Source: Mesobacillus subterraneus (GTDB lineage Bacteria > Bacillota > Bacilli > Bacillales > Cytobacillaceae). From it: a DNA stretch of 64,000 nt. A program made the translations under genes and the position numbers. Location of the stretch: NCBI RefSeq assembly GCF_023715485.1, contig NZ_JAMBOF010000005.1, forward strand, positions 62,001 to 126,000, written 5' to 3'. The notes beneath the pieces are model-generated. The model was not told where the DNA came from. It did no database searches and saw only the letters and a program-made list of their open reading frames with translations. The stretch's first letter is position 1, and each line of letters begins with the position of its first letter. Shown piece after piece: positions 7,767 to 15,888 of the stretch.

Positions 7767-9590
7767 TTATTCTTTATAAGAATTTTCTAACTCATCAATC
7801 AACGAGCCAACATAAGTAACAGCCTTGCGTACTGGTTCTGGCGTCGACATGTCGAGTCCGGCATGCTTCAACAATTCAAGAGGCTTCATGGTACCGCCCG
7901 CGCGGAGCACCTCGAGCCAGCGTTCAACGGCTGGTTGGCCTTCTTCTTGGATCATTTGGGCAACAGCAGTTGATGCAGTAAGTCCGGCAGAGTAAGTATA
8001 CGGGTATAAGCCCATGTAGTAGTGTGGCTGGCGCATCCAGGTCAGGCTGGCTCCTTCATCAATCTCAACCGTATCACCCCAGAAACCTGTTAGAACGTCA
8101 GCTTTGATTTCCGTCAGAGTTTTTGCGGTAAGGGCTTTACCAGCCTCAGCATGAGCGTAAACGCGGCGCTGGTATTCTGCTTCAAGCAAATGAGTGACAA
8201 AGTTATGGTAATAGGTGCCTAACAGCTGGAGGATGACCCAGCGGCGCATCTGCTGGTCATCTTTATTCTCGTTAAGCAAATGCTGTGCGAGGAGCATTTC
8301 GTTCATGGTCGATGGTGCCTCGATGAAATACATCGAAGGGCGTACGTTCATGACCCGTTGACTTTTATTCGACAAGTAAAAATGTCCTGCATGGCCGAAT
8401 TCATGGGCCAGCGTAAAGCAGCCGCGCATATTGTCTGCCCAGGTTACCAGGATGTAGGGGTGTGAACCATACGGGCTAGAGCAAAATGCTCCGGTTGATT
8501 TGCCAACATTATCAGCAAGGTCTACCCATCTTTCTGCAAAGCCCTTTTCTATCATCGAAGTATATTCTGGTCCCATTACCTTTAAGGAATCTGTGATGAG
8601 CTTGCTAGCTTCCTCAAAGGTGATTTCAGGGTCGAAGTCTGGATCAAAAGGGGCTTTCAAGTCGCAGAACATCATCTTATCTAAGCCTAATACCTTCTTT
8701 TTCAACTGTGCGAATCGGCGCATATGTGGGGCCAGTTCCTTGTAGATGATGTCAATTTGGTTGTTATACATCTCCAACGTAACTTGCTGAGGTTCAAGCA
8801 GCATATGTGTGACAGACTGATAGTTCCGAAGCCTTGATAGGGTAACCTGCTTTTTAACCTCAGTGGCATATGTGGCAGCAATTGTGTTTTTATATTGTTT
8901 AAGTGTAGAAACGAATGATTCATATGCCTTTCTGCGCACATGAGTATCCGGTGAAAATTCATATCGGCTTTCAAAGAGTGCAAAGCTAACAGGTAGCTCA
9001 TTTTCTTCCTTGTCTCTGATTGAGGAAAACTGCATGTCTGCCAGCTTAGCCATTCCATAGATATTATAAGGAGCGGTATGGACTTCACCCAAAGCAGCAA
9101 GAACTTCTTCTGTTTCAGGCGATAACCTGTGCTTTTTTGTGTCTAAAAGCTCTAAAAGATTCTTCCTGAAAGGCTCCAGTTCGGACTCTTCCTGAAAGAA
9201 TTTCTCAATCGTTCCATCTTCGAATGCAAGAATTTCAGAAGATATAAAAGATAGAGCAGTGAGCGCTTTCGTGCCAATCGCAGAAATCTTTGCAGAATTA
9301 GCCTGATTAATTGAATCGGTACCATCAGCTGATTGCTTTAAGCTTGCGTAAGTACGAGCTTTTACCAGTTTCATCGTCAGCTCTTCCTGGGCAGTAAGGC
9401 ATTCCAATAAAACCTTAGAACCTGTATGTAATTTGCCTTTATAGCCGGAAAATTTTGTAATGTCTTCTTCAATTTCTTCAAGCGCAGCCTCCCAAGCCTG
9501 ATCGGAAACAAATAAATCATCAAGATTCCAAGTCAACTCAACAGGCACTTCCGAGCGAACAAGACGTTTTTCTACTGTTTTATTCAACAT
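7767..9590 (-). CDS. pepF: oligoendopeptidase F, M3 metallopeptidase
   Basis: A 607-residue cytosolic zinc peptidase of family M3B that cuts peptides of roughly 7-17 residues and recycles peptides and signal fragments. The zinc site HEFGHAGH (His396, His400) lies in LAHEFGHAGHFYLSNKSQ, and the third ligand glutamate is expected in the following helix (IEAPSTMNEMLLAQ). The N-terminal PepF domain starts RSEVPVELTWNLDDLF. Length matches the family (about 600). ATG at 9590 follows AGAGGAGATC, a strong ribosome site. Monocistronic and convergent with the parMR operon. No signal peptide. Confidence 0.93.
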   Translation of the reverse strand: MLNKTVEKRLVRSEVPVELTWNLDDLFVSDQAWEAALEEIEEDITKFSGYKGKLHTGSKVLLECLTAQEELTMKLVKARTYASLKQSADGTDSINQANSAKISAIGTKALTALSFISSEILAFEDGTIEKFFQEESELEPFRKNLLELLDTKKHRLSPETEEVLAALGEVHTAPYNIYGMAKLADMQFSSIRDKEENELPVSFALFESRYEFSPDTHVRRKAYESFVSTLKQYKNTIAATYATEVKKQVTLSRLRNYQSVTHMLLEPQQVTLEMYNNQIDIIYKELAPHMRRFAQLKKKVLGLDKMMFCDLKAPFDPDFDPEITFEEASKLITDSLKVMGPEYTSMIEKGFAERWVDLADNVGKSTGAFCSSPYGSHPYILVTWADNMRGCFTLAHEFGHAGHFYLSNKSQRVMNVRPSMYFIEAPSTMNEMLLAQHLLNENKDDQQMRRWVILQLLGTYYHNFVTHLLEAEYQRRVYAHAEAGKALTAKTLTEIKADVLTGFWGDTVEIDEGASLTWMRQPHYYMGLYPYTYSAGLTASTAVAQMIQEEGQPAVERWLEVLRAGGTMKPLELLKHAGLDMSTPEPVRKAVTYVGSLIDELENSYKE

Positions 9591-9891
9591 GATCTCCTCT
9601 TTCTTTTAGGTTCAATTCGTAACTTTGTTGCTTTTGCACTAAATGGCTTCTGGATTTTTTACGGTCTCAAATAGCTCTGAATTTCAGGAACAGCTCGAAA
9701 AAGAGCTCGAAATCAAGATCAAAGCGGATTGAATGCTTTATTAGCAAAGCAACAATCAAAGCGAAAATAGTTTTCTTTTAATATTACTACGAATTGCGAA
9801 ATAAATGCAGTTAAAATGTTGAATAATTTAAATATTATAAAAACACTAGCTGTCACAATTAAATATATGGAAAAGCTAAAATCTCTGGTTT
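9591..9891. other. divergent intergenic region, nothing recognised
   Basis: About 300 bases between pepF and the sensor kinase. It is AT-rich and holds the divergent promoters. A short direct repeat of GAGCTCGAAA near 9690-9710 is the only local structure; no convincing operator or RNA was seen. Confidence 0.4.
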
Positions 9892-11577
9892 ATGATAAGG
9901 AGGAATATTACGAATTTTACAAAAACAGGTGGGAGCCCATTGATTATTTTAGACTACATTGTTAATCTATCAATTCTTTCTTTAATGGTTAGTACTCCAT
10001 TAATTATCCGTTCCTTCATAAACCATAAGTCGCTTAAGCAGCTGCGTCTTTGGGCAGGAGTATATGCGGGGATTGTTTCCTCTGTTCTCGTTAGCCTGTC
10101 AATCCAGGATCAAGGCTATTCCTATGATATCCGTTACTCTGTTATTCTTTTGGTTTTTGCTTATCTTGGAACAGTGCCAGGCTTAATTACAGGCAGCTTT
10201 GCCTTGGTTTCCAGATTACTGGTAAGTGAAAACTGGCCGCCAGCCATAGTTGGCTGGATAGTCATCATGATTGTTTTTCTATTGGTGAACAAACTCACTT
10301 TAAACCTTAAACCTGTTAGAAAATGCCTGATTCTAATGGGATCATACATTGTTGCCTATATCATTACTGTACCGATTATTTTTAACGTATTTAGAGAAAG
10401 TCCAGTATTTCACTTGCAATATTTACTTTTTGTTGCCATTGGGGTGCTCCTGGGTGGATTAATAATAGAGTCATATGAAAAATTATATAGAATCATTACC
10501 GAAAAAAAGAAGATGGAAAAAACACTTGAAGCAAGTGAGGCAAAGTACCGGCTTATCGCAGAAAACACATCCGATCTCATAATGGTAATGGATAAGGCCA
10601 ACGGTATTAGATATTTCTCGCCTTCTCACGAGATGGCTTTAGGTTTCACAATTGAAGAGCTGGAAAGCGTGGATCTGTGCGAGCTGATTCACCCGAATGA
10701 TGTAAATACCTTCCGTCTTTCGATTAAAAAAATTATGGAACACAAGGAATCTCTTTCTATGGAATTTAGATTTCTGCACAAAGATGGGAAATGGATTGAA
10801 TTTGAATCCAAATGTATGCCGGTTACGGGTGGAGAAGGGTTGCTAGAGTACATTGTTATCATTAGCAGAGACATTTCCGAGCGCAAAAAAGCGGAAGAAA
10901 TTCTGTTGCAATCTGAGAAGCTATCGATAGTAGGCGAATTGGCGGCAGGGGTTGCCCATGAGATTCGAAATCCCCTGACAACGATCAAGGGCTTTGTACA
11001 GCTTTATAAAAAAGAAAATAGTTCGATTGAATTTAATGATTTGCTTTTAAGCGAGCTGGACCGGATTGAAACCATTACAAGTGAAATGCTTTCACTCGGA
11101 AAGCCTCAGGCAATTCAACTTAACCATACAAATTTACGGGAATTGATAGAAAATACGGTAGAGCTGTTATCTCCACAGGCAAATATGAAAGATATTCAAT
11201 TTATCCGGAGTTATGATGACGCTAATTTCTTTATAACCTGTGAGAAAAACCAAATAAAGCAAGTTTTCCTAAATCTTATGAAGAACGCGATGGAGGCAAT
11301 GCCAAAGGGTGGAGACATTAAAATAAGCATTCGTAATGGCATGGCAGGTGATTGTATCATTGCTATCCAGGATCAGGGCTGTGGAATACCGGAAGAATTG
11401 ATTCCTCGTTTGGGTGAACCTTTTTACACGCTGAAAGAAAAGGGAACAGGGCTTGGATTAATGATTTGCCATAAAATTATTAAACAGCACCAGGGGACCA
11501 TAACTTACCACAGCAAGCTGAATGAGGGCACATTGATTGAAATAAACTTGCCATTGGCAACTGAGAAAATTTTATAA
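9892..11577 (+). CDS. membrane sensor histidine kinase with PAS domain, KinB-like
   Basis: A sensor kinase of up to 561 residues. Six or so hydrophobic segments (residues about 17-195) resemble the 5TM-LYT sensor domain. A PAS domain follows (about 218-330, YRLIAENTSDLIMVMDKANG), then HisKA with phospho-acceptor His in GELAAGVAHEIRNPL (about 350). The HATPase domain has N-box NLMKNAMEAM, G1 DQGCGIPEE and G2 KGTGLGLMICHKII. The layout resembles Bacillus sporulation kinases KinA-E. No response regulator is adjacent, as expected for a phosphorelay kinase. The start is uncertain. ATG 9892 has no ribosome site, and a perfect AAGGAGG (9897-9903) lies inside this reading. TTG at 9940 after GGTGGGAG would remove 16 residues and begin just before the first helix. 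Coordinates give the longest form. Confidence 0.8.
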   Translation: MIRRNITNFTKTGGSPLIILDYIVNLSILSLMVSTPLIIRSFINHKSLKQLRLWAGVYAGIVSSVLVSLSIQDQGYSYDIRYSVILLVFAYLGTVPGLITGSFALVSRLLVSENWPPAIVGWIVIMIVFLLVNKLTLNLKPVRKCLILMGSYIVAYIITVPIIFNVFRESPVFHLQYLLFVAIGVLLGGLIIESYEKLYRIITEKKKMEKTLEASEAKYRLIAENTSDLIMVMDKANGIRYFSPSHEMALGFTIEELESVDLCELIHPNDVNTFRLSIKKIMEHKESLSMEFRFLHKDGKWIEFESKCMPVTGGEGLLEYIVIISRDISERKKAEEILLQSEKLSIVGELAAGVAHEIRNPLTTIKGFVQLYKKENSSIEFNDLLLSELDRIETITSEMLSLGKPQAIQLNHTNLRELIENTVELLSPQANMKDIQFIRSYDDANFFITCEKNQIKQVFLNLMKNAMEAMPKGGDIKISIRNGMAGDCIIAIQDQGCGIPEELIPRLGEPFYTLKEKGTGLGLMICHKIIKQHQGTITYHSKLNEGTLIEINLPLATEKIL

Positions 11578-11597
11578 GTCATGGTTGTAAAAAAAAA

Positions 11598-11650
11598 GGA
11601 GGCTGACTCAAAAGGTTGAACAAATTCGACCTAAGAGTCGCCTCTTTTAT
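11598..11650 (+). terminator. terminator of the sensor kinase gene
   Basis: GAGGCTGACTC and GAGTCGCCTC form a long stem with one bulge, extended inward by AGGTTGAA/TTCGACCT, followed by TTTTATTG. Confidence 0.75.
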
Positions 11651-11713
11651 TGTTTAACCATTTTATTGTTTTAACGCGCTTATTTTGCGAAAAAAGTGAA
11701 TTTAGAAACCTGA

Positions 11714-11909
11714 GTTGATTGGAGTGGAAGGCGCGAAGACTCCTCCGAAAATGCTAACGCATTTCCATCGTGCGTGGGCAGGTTCGGGGAAGCTCAATCA
11801 ATGTCCTGCGGGCTCAAGCTGGACAGGTGAGACCCCGCAGACGCCAACGGCGGCGAGGAGGCTCAGCGCCAGCCCCGCGGAAAGCGAAGCGCCTGGAATG
11901 GAAATCAAC
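11714..11909. repeat. GTTGATT-ended dispersed element, long copy
   Basis: A 196-bp GC-rich stretch starts GTTGATTGGAGTGGAAGGCG and ends AGCGCCTGGAATGGAAATCA plus AC. Its ends are imperfect inverted repeats (GTTGATT and AGGCGC pairing with GCGCCT and AATCAAC). A second, internally deleted copy is at 14669-14752. It contains no credible gene. Elements of this type recur in Bacillus genomes and look like non-coding MITE or REP-type repeats; the mechanism is unknown. Confidence 0.7.
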
Positions 11910-11929
11910 GGACTTTTTTATAGCTGGAC

Positions 11930-11975
11930 AAAAATAAAGAGGGCGCCCAAAAGTTTATACACTTTTGGGACACCC
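11930..11975 (-). terminator. terminator of the MFS efflux gene
   Basis: CCCAAAAGT and ACTTTTGGG, extended by GGGCG/CACCC, form the stem. On the minus strand it is followed by CTCTTTATTTTTG, just after the stop at 11984. Confidence 0.8.
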
Positions 11976-11983
11976 CTCCTTCT

Positions 11984-13156
11984 TTATGAAGTAAACGAAT
12001 GGGAATTTTTCGTGCGTGCCTGATAGATTTGATAAAGAATCAATGCTATCACTGATAATAAAATTCCTGAAATATAAGGCATGCCTATGGCGATTGAGAA
12101 TAGCCACCCGCCTAATGGAGGGCCGATGATCCTGCCAAGCGAATCAAAGGAAGAAAGTAAGCCTGTCGTGCTGCCATGACCGGCAGTTGACTTCTTCGTT
12201 AACAATGATGATACGCTAGGACGGATAAGTCCATTCCCTACCCCGAAAACCGTCAGGAAGAGGGCAGCTGTTCCAAAGCCTTTTATCAGAAGAATCAGGG
12301 CAAAGCCAATTGCCGAAATAACGATTCCCAGCTGGATAACAGTTCCCTCTCCGAGTTTCTTCGTCATCCTGCCGACCAAACCTCCCTGGACTATTGCTCC
12401 GGCAAGTCCCATGATCATGAAAATATAGCCTAATTCAACCGCCCCCAGATCTGCTTTTTCAGCGGCAAAGTATGCGAAGGTAGCTTCAAGGCCTGATAAT
12501 GACAAGGATACGAACAATTGCAAAACAAACAATACAGATACAGGGCCATTAAAGGCTTTCAGCAAAGAAGTCTTTTCCTTTGCATGGCTGTTGCGCTGTT
12601 CCACCGTCAGAGATTCCTTTAATACAAATGTAACAAGTAAAAAGGTTAACAGGGAAGTAGCACCTGCGAGATAAAATGGAGTGTTCAGACTTGATTGGGA
12701 AAAAACACCGCCAATCGCCGGACCGAAAATGAAGCCGAGTCCGACTGATGCACCGATAATGCCCATGCCTTTTCCGCGGTCTTCTTCTGATGTAATGTCC
12801 GCGACATATGCCATGACAGTTGGCATATTAGCCGAAGACAGCAGCCCGCCGATGATTCTTGCGGCAAAAAGCATCCAAAGCTCAGTAGATATAGCCATCA
12901 AGAAAAAGGAAAGGGATAGTCCTAATATGCCAATCATAATGACAGGCTTACGGCCAATCCTGTCAGAGACACGGCCCCACATTGGTGCGAACAACAGCTG
13001 CATCAACGAATATACCGCCATCAATAATCCTAACTGCGTTGGGGTCGCGCCAATTTCTTCTGCATAAAAAGGAATGACCGGAATGATGATCCCAAAACCG
13101 ACCATTACCAGAAACATGACTAAAAATAATATAGGCAGAGCCTTTTTTGTATTCAT
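11984..13156 (-). CDS. MFS multidrug efflux transporter, DHA1 type
   Basis: A 390-residue major facilitator with 12 predicted membrane helices, related to TetA/Bmr/NorA drug-proton antiporters. Helix 1 (VMFLVMVGFGIIIPVIPFY) contains the DHA1 motif with GxxxPxxP. Motif A is GRVSDRIGRKPVI between helices 2 and 3. Motif C-like GASVGLGFIFGPAIGG is in helix 5, which marks antiporters. The likely start is ATG 13156 with GGAG about 11 bases upstream. GTG at 13168 overlaps that site. It is transcribed alone, and its terminator separates it from the repeat element. The substrate cannot be told from sequence. Confidence 0.85.
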   Translation of the reverse strand: MNTKKALPILFLVMFLVMVGFGIIIPVIPFYAEEIGATPTQLGLLMAVYSLMQLLFAPMWGRVSDRIGRKPVIMIGILGLSLSFFLMAISTELWMLFAARIIGGLLSSANMPTVMAYVADITSEEDRGKGMGIIGASVGLGFIFGPAIGGVFSQSSLNTPFYLAGATSLLTFLLVTFVLKESLTVEQRNSHAKEKTSLLKAFNGPVSVLFVLQLFVSLSLSGLEATFAYFAAEKADLGAVELGYIFMIMGLAGAIVQGGLVGRMTKKLGEGTVIQLGIVISAIGFALILLIKGFGTAALFLTVFGVGNGLIRPSVSSLLTKKSTAGHGSTTGLLSSFDSLGRIIGPPLGGWLFSIAIGMPYISGILLSVIALILYQIYQARTKNSHSFTS

Positions 13157-13442
13157 TAATAAGTTCACTCCATTACTTCAGCTGAGTAGTTGGCTTTTTT
13201 CACAAACAGTACGAATCTAATTAGAATAAGGAAAAATAGTCCAACACGATAAAAACGACCTGTGTGAAAAACAGCAATAATAAAAATTATATCAGAAACC
13301 CCTACGGTATACCTAAAGGAGAATTGAAAAAATTCAAGGAATAGCAGATCGTATTTTTCATGAATGTTTTTTACCTAAAAGGTTAGCCTTTATTTAATTT
13401 GGATATAGTATTCAAAAGTTAAAAATACGGGGAGGAGTTTTT

Positions 13443-13910
13443 ATGAGCTCAAAAACGAAAAAGAATTTCCTGAGCACGGGAAGTTTTGTTCTTGGATTGG
13501 GGTTTATGGGAGCCATGGATGGGATTATTTTTCATCAGCTGCTGCAATGGCACAGCGTCATCATGCAGACTGACCGGCCGGGACAAATTGTGAGCGATGG
13601 AGTCTTTCATTTTGGGGTAACCATCGCCCTGATCATTGGAGGAGTTTTATTATGGCTTGCGGGGAGGCCAACAGATATAAGCAGAGGGTTAAGACGGCTT
13701 ATTGGCGGCTTTTTAACTGGAGCAGGAATTTTTAATTTACTAGAGGGGATAGTCAATCACCACCTTTTGCAAATACACCGTGTAAAACCAGGTGATCCTA
13801 ACGCATTGATGTACGACCTTGCGTTCCTTGCCATCGGTTTGCTGCTGGTAATCATAGGTGAGGCAGTCAGGAAAAAACGACCTGAACCGGAAAATACGGC
13901 AGAAATATAA
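13443..13910 (+). CDS. DUF2243 membrane protein
   Basis: A 155-residue protein with four predicted membrane helices and the DUF2243 signatures GAMDGIIFHQLLQWHS and NLLEGIVNHHLLQIHRV. Each carries a D/E-G-I-x-H-H/Q-L-LQ-H pattern, so conserved histidines sit in two related halves, possibly metal- or haem-linked. DUF2243 genes often lie beside cytochrome oxidase assembly genes, but the function is unproven. GGGGAGGAG lies upstream of ATG 13443. The next gene starts 25 bases after the stop, so they probably form a two-gene operon. Confidence 0.82.
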   Translation: MSSKTKKNFLSTGSFVLGLGFMGAMDGIIFHQLLQWHSVIMQTDRPGQIVSDGVFHFGVTIALIIGGVLLWLAGRPTDISRGLRRLIGGFLTGAGIFNLLEGIVNHHLLQIHRVKPGDPNALMYDLAFLAIGLLLVIIGEAVRKKRPEPENTAEI

Positions 13911-13935
13911 TGAGCAATATCAGGAGAGGAACATT

Positions 13936-14385
13936 ATGTACAGATTAATAAGCTTTATTGTGATTTTCTCATTAGTTTCGATAATGTTATATTTCCATAA
14001 TCAAAATAGTCATTATCAAGCAATGAACCACAGAGAAGGACATGGACATGAAGCAGTAGCAATACCAGCAGGAGAAAAAGTTCCATCTATTGCGGGAACT
14101 GTGAAAAAAGACCCTTCCGGTTCATGGCTGCTGCACATAAAGACGGACAATTTTTCTTTTGCTCCTGAAAAGGCTGGTTTAAATGAGATCAGCTACATTG
14201 AGGGCCATGCACACATTTATATTAATGGGGAAAAAGTGAATCGGCTGTATGGAAACTATTTCAATTTAGGCGAGTTAGAGAAGGGGTCATACGAGGTTAA
14301 GGTTACCCTTAATGCAAATAATCATGGTATTTTTACCGTTGACGGGCAGGAAATTGCCTATAAAGAAACACTGAAAGTAAAATAA
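13936..14385 (+). CDS. membrane-anchored histidine-rich extracytoplasmic protein
   Basis: A 149-residue protein. Residues 1-20 (MYRLISFIVIFSLVSIMLYF) form an uncleaved anchor or signal peptide. A histidine-rich stretch follows (NSHYQAMNHREGHGHEAVAI), then a beta-rich domain with EGHAHIYINGEKVNRLYGNY and NANNHGIFTVDG. The GHAHIYINGEKV...RLYG pattern occurs in small exported proteins next to copper or oxidase genes. Metal binding is suggested only by the histidines. ATG 13936 with AGGAG upstream is preferred over upstream in-frame ATGs that overlap the DUF2243 gene. It is followed by a terminator, so it closes that operon. Confidence 0.72.
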   Translation: MYRLISFIVIFSLVSIMLYFHNQNSHYQAMNHREGHGHEAVAIPAGEKVPSIAGTVKKDPSGSWLLHIKTDNFSFAPEKAGLNEISYIEGHAHIYINGEKVNRLYGNYFNLGELEKGSYEVKVTLNANNHGIFTVDGQEIAYKETLKVK

Positions 14386-14393
14386 GCTAACAG

Positions 14394-14420
14394 AAAGGAT
14401 GCTGTGGAGCATCCTTTTTC
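14394..14420 (+). terminator. terminator of the DUF2243 operon
   Basis: AAAGGATGC and GCATCCTTT form a 9-bp stem with a 6-base loop followed by TTTTT. Confidence 0.85.
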
Positions 14421-14631
14421 GTATTGGCTGTATGCACGATTTTTTTGAAGGCTGTTTTCGTTTTGCTGCTTTTCGGTCCGATTTTTCATTTCATATGTCT
14501 CTTGAATTCGGTCACATTTCGAGGATATATCTGAAAAAGGAGTGCATTAAAAGTTGTGAAAATTTCCGTTGTGATGGCAGCCGAGTTTTCGTAAAGAGCC
14601 TTGATGAATGGTAATTCTCAGTTTTTATTTT

Positions 14632-14773
14632 TAGGCTGTGTTAAAGATCATTGTTGATTTTAAGCTCTGTTGATTGCAGTGGAGGGCGCGAAGACTCCTG
14701 TGGGCTCCCCGGGCCGCCCGCGGAAAGCGAAGCGCCTGTAACGGAAATCAACAGCCAAGTTTAACACAGCCTA
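14632..14773. repeat. GTTGATT-ended element, short copy inside a 14-bp inverted repeat
   Basis: The outer arms TAGGCTGTGTTAAA (14632-14645) and TTTAACACAGCCTA (14760-14773) are perfect inverted repeats. Between them, 14669-14752 is an 84-bp version of the element at 11714-11909, sharing GGGCGCGAAGACTCCT and GCGGAAAGCGAAGCGCCTG but lacking about 110 internal bases. TTTTTAAT after the right arm could make it act as a terminator. Bases 14421-14631 hold nothing recognisable. Confidence 0.7.
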
Positions 14774-14785
14774 TTTTTAATAAGG

Positions 14786-15721
14786 TCAGTCATATACCTT
14801 AATCGTAAAATCAATCATATTAGATGCGATGTAATAAGCAGCTAATGACAGCAACGCTTTGTCCCAGCCAAAAATAAAACCTGCTGAGGAAAATACAAAA
14901 ATATTAATGAACATAATGACCTTTCCTACTGAAAATGAAGTTCTGCGGGTTAATAAAATCCCCAATATTTCAGTTCCATCGAGTGAGCCGCCATACCGAA
15001 TGACCAGCCCAACGCCAATTCCTAAACAGAATCCGCCAAAGACGGAAGCCAGCAGCGGATTTTCAGTCGGGACAGGGACATTGTATAGAAGCAGTGTACC
15101 CAGGGAGAGTACAGTGATCCCTAAAAGAGTGGTAACTACAAATCTTTTGCCGATTTTTAAGTAGCCAAGATAGAGGAATGGAAGATTCAGTAGCAATAAA
15201 TATAATTCCAGTTTCAAGCCTGTTAAGTAGGACATGATGATGGAGATGCCTACAATACCGCCATCAATGATATGATTGGGAACTAAGAACATTTCCAGAC
15301 TGAATGAAACAAAAAGAGCTCCGGCAATCACAAAGAAAGCCTTTACTAGCAGTTTAAAGGCCGATGATCTTTTTCTAGAACGGTATTCATCCTTTGAAGG
15401 AATGAACTTAACCATTATGAAGGCAGGCAGCAGAAATCCAATCGTCTGTTCGATAAAGGCGACCACTCTTGACCAGCCAATGGGAATGATGTTGCCATAA
15501 CCCTCGAAAAGCAGGGCGGCAGCACTTAAATGGAGCGCATTTCCCAGTTTTTCAGATAGCAGTATCTGTTTTTCCTTCAGGATGAAGGGGTCTAGTAATG
15601 GTCCTAATCTGAACATATCCAGAAAGAAATAGACCAGACTGAATGCCACAAATACATTTAAGTAGAGAAATAGAAGATTCGCTAACCCATAGAGCTTTTT
15701 ATTTTGCACAGCAGTAGACAT
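14786..15721 (-). CDS. YitT-family membrane protein lacking the usual C-terminal domain
   Basis: A 311-residue membrane protein. Residues about 115-305 are the YitT membrane unit with the typical LVPNHIIDGGIVGISIIMSY, NLPFLYLGY and RYGGSLDGTEILGILL motifs. The N-terminal 110 residues add roughly three hydrophobic segments not found in most YitT proteins. The usual soluble DUF2179 domain after the membrane unit is missing; the protein stops at MIDFTIKVYD. The short repeat element lies only 13 bases beyond the stop codon, so the truncation may be linked to it. ATG 15721 has AAAAGGAAG 7 bases upstream. Function unknown. Confidence 0.75.
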   Translation of the reverse strand: MSTAVQNKKLYGLANLLFLYLNVFVAFSLVYFFLDMFRLGPLLDPFILKEKQILLSEKLGNALHLSAAALLFEGYGNIIPIGWSRVVAFIEQTIGFLLPAFIMVKFIPSKDEYRSRKRSSAFKLLVKAFFVIAGALFVSFSLEMFLVPNHIIDGGIVGISIIMSYLTGLKLELYLLLLNLPFLYLGYLKIGKRFVVTTLLGITVLSLGTLLLYNVPVPTENPLLASVFGGFCLGIGVGLVIRYGGSLDGTEILGILLTRRTSFSVGKVIMFINIFVFSSAGFIFGWDKALLSLAAYYIASNMIDFTIKVYD

Positions 15722-15888
15722 ATCATCGCTTCCTTTTCTCATCGGACAAGTGTTTAATTTTATGAGATGTTTTTAATGATTAATACAGGTTAATTTTATT
15801 TTCCTTATATGATCAGGACACTCGCCATTGAAGTCTGTCTCCTTACTTATGTAGAATGGATACAAGTAAATATGAAAAAGGTGTTAAT

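Noticed and set aside
11715-12023. Open frame of 102 codons over the GTTGATT element
   Set aside because: GC-rich repeat DNA with no ribosome site, overlapping the MFS terminator; the same element copy elsewhere is not open.
14399-14614. Open frame of 71 codons after the DUF2243 operon
   Set aside because: It starts inside a terminator loop and has no domain or ribosome site.
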